Source: Bacteroidota bacterium
GTDB taxonomy: Bacteria > Bacteroidota > Bacteroidia > Chitinophagales > Chitinophagaceae
DNA: 64,000 nt
Reading direction: 5' to 3'
Assembly (NCBI GenBank): GCA_023386045.1
Contig: JAEWKK010000030.1
Location: forward strand, 248,001-312,000
The first letter of the stretch is position 1. Each line of letters opens with the position of its first letter. The position numbers and the translations under genes were made by a program. The notes beneath the pieces were generated by a model. It was not told the DNA's origin. It saw nothing but the letters and a program-made list of their open reading frames with translations, and did no database searches. Below are positions 62,007 through 64,000 of the stretch, piece by piece.

Positions 62007-62784
62007 TGCTGATGTGCGTTCCATGTTGACCGGTTAACAATTCATCCATTTCTTCGGCTTTGCCAATGATCACCTTTTTTACACCGTGTTGAAGTGCAGC
62101 AAATGCATTGTCCAGTTTGGGAATCATCCCGGCAAATATTTTTCCTGTATTCTTCAATTCAAGATAAGAAGAAGCATCGAGTTGATGGATAACCGTGCTT
62201 TCATCATTCAGGTCCAGCATCACACCTTTCTTTTCAAAAGAATAAACCAGCTCCACTTCAAAATCATTACTCATAGCCCTGGCGATCTCCTGGGCAATGG
62301 TATCTGCATTGGTATTGAGCATCTGTCCCTTACCATCATGCGTTATAGGTGCCATTACTGGAACAAGACCCTGCTGCAGCATGGATTTTAAAAAGCCGGT
62401 ATTGACCTGGTCAATATCACCCACAAATCCAAAATCGGTTTGAGGGTTAATTCTTTTGTGCGCCAGGATTACATTTCCATCCGCACCTGAGAGCCCAATG
62501 GCATTTGTACCTAATGACTGCAATTGGGCAACTATATTTTTATTGATCAGGCCTGCATAAACCATAGTTACAACTTTCAGTGTTTCCGCATCAGTGATCC
62601 TGCGGCCTTCGGTCATTTGCTGTGGAATATTGAGCTGCGCAGCCATTTGCGTGGCCAGCTTGCCTCCTCCATGTACAAGGATCTTTGCTGAGGGAACTGC
62701 CGCAAATTTTTTCAGGAAGGTGGAAAGTTTTTCAGGATCATCAATGATCTGACCTCCAATTTTTATGACGATCAGTTTATCCAT
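61999..62784 (-). CDS. argB: N-acylglutamate kinase
   Basis: 261 residues, amino-acid kinase fold. VIKIGGQIIDD, LVHGGGKLATQMA, LSGADGNV and LNTNADTIAQEIA are visible, with K and G residues for ATP and substrate. Phosphorylates N-acetylglutamate, or N-succinylglutamate if the pathway is succinylated (see findings). ATG 62784 is preferred to a GTG at 62799. Overlaps both neighbours by 8 bases. Confidence 0.93.
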   Translation of the reverse strand: MDKLIVIKIGGQIIDDPEKLSTFLKKFAAVPSAKILVHGGGKLATQMAAQLNIPQQMTEGRRITDAETLKVVTMVYAGLINKNIVAQLQSLGTNAIGLSGADGNVILAHKRINPQTDFGFVGDIDQVNTGFLKSMLQQGLVPVMAPITHDGKGQMLNTNADTIAQEIARAMSNDFEVELVYSFEKKGVMLDLNDESTVIHQLDASSYLELKNTGKIFAGMIPKLDNAFAALQHGVKKVIIGKAEEMDELLTGQHGTHISNG

Positions 62785-63730
62785 GTTGCAGAATTTCACT
62801 CAATACCGCCTGTGCTGCCCAAACCCTGTTGGCTGCCTGTTCAGTTACAAGACTGCTTGGACCATCAAGTACTTCATCACTCAGTTCAACATTTCTTCTC
62901 ACAGGAAGACAATGCATTACCCTTGCATGATTGGTCAAAGAAAGCTTTTGATTCGTAAGCATCCATGAAGGATCAGTACTCAGGATCTTTCCATATTGCT
63001 CATAGCTGCTCCAGTTCTTTACATATACAAAATCAGCATCCTTCAATGCTTTATCCTGGTCATGCAAAATAGTTGCGCCCTTTGTAAATTTCTCATCGAG
63101 CTCATAACCTTCCGGATGTGTAATAATAAATTCCGACTGTCCCCAGGCATTGATCCATTCCGAAAAACTATTGGCAACACATTGCGGCAAGGCCTTTACA
63201 TGAGGAGCCCAACTGAGTACGATCCTTGGATTTCTTTTTTCCTTGAAGTTTTCAGTGATGGTGATTACATCGGTAAGACTTTGCAATGGATGCACAGTGG
63301 CACTTTCAAGGCTTACCACGGGAACACCTGCATATTTGATGAACTGGTTGATGTAAACTTCTTTATAATCTTCTTCCCTGTTGGTGAGAGAAGGAAAGGT
63401 TCTGATAGCAAGGATGTCAAAATATTTTCCCATCACAGGAGCAGCATCCTTTACATGTTCAACTGTTGTTCCATTCATGATGGCGCCATCTTCAAATTCA
63501 AGCGCCCATCCTTCGCTGCCTACGTTAAATATAATCGCTTCCATGCCCAGGTTCTGCACAGCAATCTGTGTGCTTAAACGCGTACGCATGCTTGGATTCA
63601 GGAACAAACAGCCAATACGTTTATTTGCTCCCATTAATTTATCTCTGAAGGGATCTCCCTTATACAACAATGCTTTTTTTACCAAAGCATCGATGTCAGT
63701 AACATCATGAACAGAAATAAAATTTTTCAA
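62777..63730 (-). CDS. argF': N-acylornithine carbamoyltransferase (probable succinyl type)
   Basis: 318 residues from a TTG at 63730 (MKNFISVHDV), which aligns residue for residue with the Bacteroides fragilis enzyme as I recall it; a GTG at 63784 would add 18 residues. Carbamoyl-phosphate motif SMRTRLSTQ, SLESATVHPLQSLTD and HCLPVRRN, all of the AOTC/SOTC class rather than ordinary OTC. Residue 90, in GTTVEHV, is Val. The acetyl enzyme of Xanthomonas has Glu here and the succinyl enzyme has Pro; mutation of Glu to Val is reported to give succinyl specificity. So N-succinylornithine is the likely substrate. Confidence 0.9.
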   Translation of the reverse strand: MKNFISVHDVTDIDALVKKALLYKGDPFRDKLMGANKRIGCLFLNPSMRTRLSTQIAVQNLGMEAIIFNVGSEGWALEFEDGAIMNGTTVEHVKDAAPVMGKYFDILAIRTFPSLTNREEDYKEVYINQFIKYAGVPVVSLESATVHPLQSLTDVITITENFKEKRNPRIVLSWAPHVKALPQCVANSFSEWINAWGQSEFIITHPEGYELDEKFTKGATILHDQDKALKDADFVYVKNWSSYEQYGKILSTDPSWMLTNQKLSLTNHARVMHCLPVRRNVELSDEVLDGPSSLVTEQAANRVWAAQAVLSEILQHG

Positions 63731-63771
63731 CTCTTTATTTTTATTTGATGGGCTAAGTACTACTATCAACT

Positions 63772-63808
63772 CCTGTTGTGTCACTCACTTGTACACCTGG
63801 TAATTCTA
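63772..63808 (+). repeat. Dispersed repeat copy C, diverged
   Basis: CCTGTTGTGTCACTCACTTG followed by TACACCTGGTAATTCTAT. It shares TGTTG, GTC, CACT and the 12-base TTGTACACCTGG with copy A. It spans the argD stop codon and the argD-argF' gap. Confidence 0.35.
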
Positions 63809-64000
63809 TTCAGCAACTGAAGAAACTGCAGCGGTCCTCGACATTTCCTGCATTTCGTTTTTCAGCTTCTTTAGGAACCAGTCGACTTGTTCTTTTGAAA
63901 TGTTCAATGCAGGCAGAAGGCGCACTACATTAGGCTTGGCCTCTCCTGTAAAAACATGGTGCTTTTGAAGCAGGTTTTTTCTCAGGTCTTTTTTTGTTTC
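63806..64000 (-). CDS. argD: Acetyl/succinylornithine aminotransferase, C-terminal end
   Basis: 64 residues of the C-terminus, cut by the window edge. KHHVFTGEAKPNVVRLLPAL followed by NISKEQVDWFLKKLK matches the end of ArgD, the PLP aminotransferase that makes N-acylornithine. It is first of the arg row in the window, 75 bases before the TTG start of argF', and continues beyond 64000, where argC/argG are likely. Confidence 0.85.
   Translation of the reverse strand, partial: ETKKDLRKNLLQKHHVFTGEAKPNVVRLLPALNISKEQVDWFLKKLKNEMQEMSRTAAVSSVAE

Overview
This window looks like chromosomal DNA from a member of the Bacteroidota, most likely Chitinophagaceae-like. Four things point there: RpoB and RpoC of the Bacteroidetes type; a carbamoyltransferase of the acetyl/succinyl-ornithine class in the arginine operon; TAnnTTTG-type -7 boxes close to several start codons with almost no Shine-Dalgarno sequences; and many lipoproteins and surface-glycan genes. 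The family-level placement is inference from remembered protein similarities; no search was run.

Layout. 1-3.5 kb: the end of an NlpC/P60 cell-wall peptidase, then a minus-strand row phoH - lipoprotein - crcB - ppa - TauE-like. 3.9-8.9 kb: a membrane GT-C protein, an M14 zinc carboxypeptidase broken by a one-base slip in an A7 run, and a DUF4846-like lipoprotein. 9-23.3 kb: rplK-rplA-rplJ-rplL and rpoB-rpoC. These two blocks are separated by a strong terminator, a GH92 mannosidase and an opposite-strand helix-hairpin-helix gene, and secE/nusG do not precede rplK. 23.7-33 kb: an OmpH-like protein, ispD, an acyltransferase-like protein, an M1 peptidase, a polyprenyl sugar transferase with an oxidoreductase, a KAS III-like enzyme and an RRM RNA-binding protein. 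33.3-41 kb: mgtA overlapping a flippase-like membrane gene, an FMN reductase, a DUF2945-like protein and a CPA2 antiporter.

41.2-44.8 kb is the most accessory-looking part. Beside tRNA-Asp lie five small minus-strand genes, including a RecA-core (AAA_24/Sak4-like) ATPase. They are divergent from a CI/LexA-type S24 repressor, with repeated TTCACA half-sites in the shared promoter. No integrase or structural genes are visible. 45-53 kb: PhyH oxygenase, a ccmB - ccmC - ccmD-like - glutamate dehydrogenase row, a DUF6263-like lipoprotein, tdk, a conserved hypothetical and kdtA. 53.3-59.7 kb: a nucleotide-sugar cluster (aminotransferase, ugd, UDP-xylose synthase, HexNAc dehydrogenase, rfbC, rfbD). 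59.6-64 kb: the minus-strand arginine operon argD - argF' - argB - argE-like - argH. Its carbamoyltransferase carries Val at the residue that separates acetyl- from succinyl-ornithine enzymes.

The least explained signal is non-coding. At least seven intergenic spacers hold arrays of short reiterated words, most of them forming imperfect long palindromes. Three of these (44.8, 46.0 and 56.8 kb) share words and a related 37-42 bp core. A separate TTGCGTCGCACTC-type repeat occurs three times.
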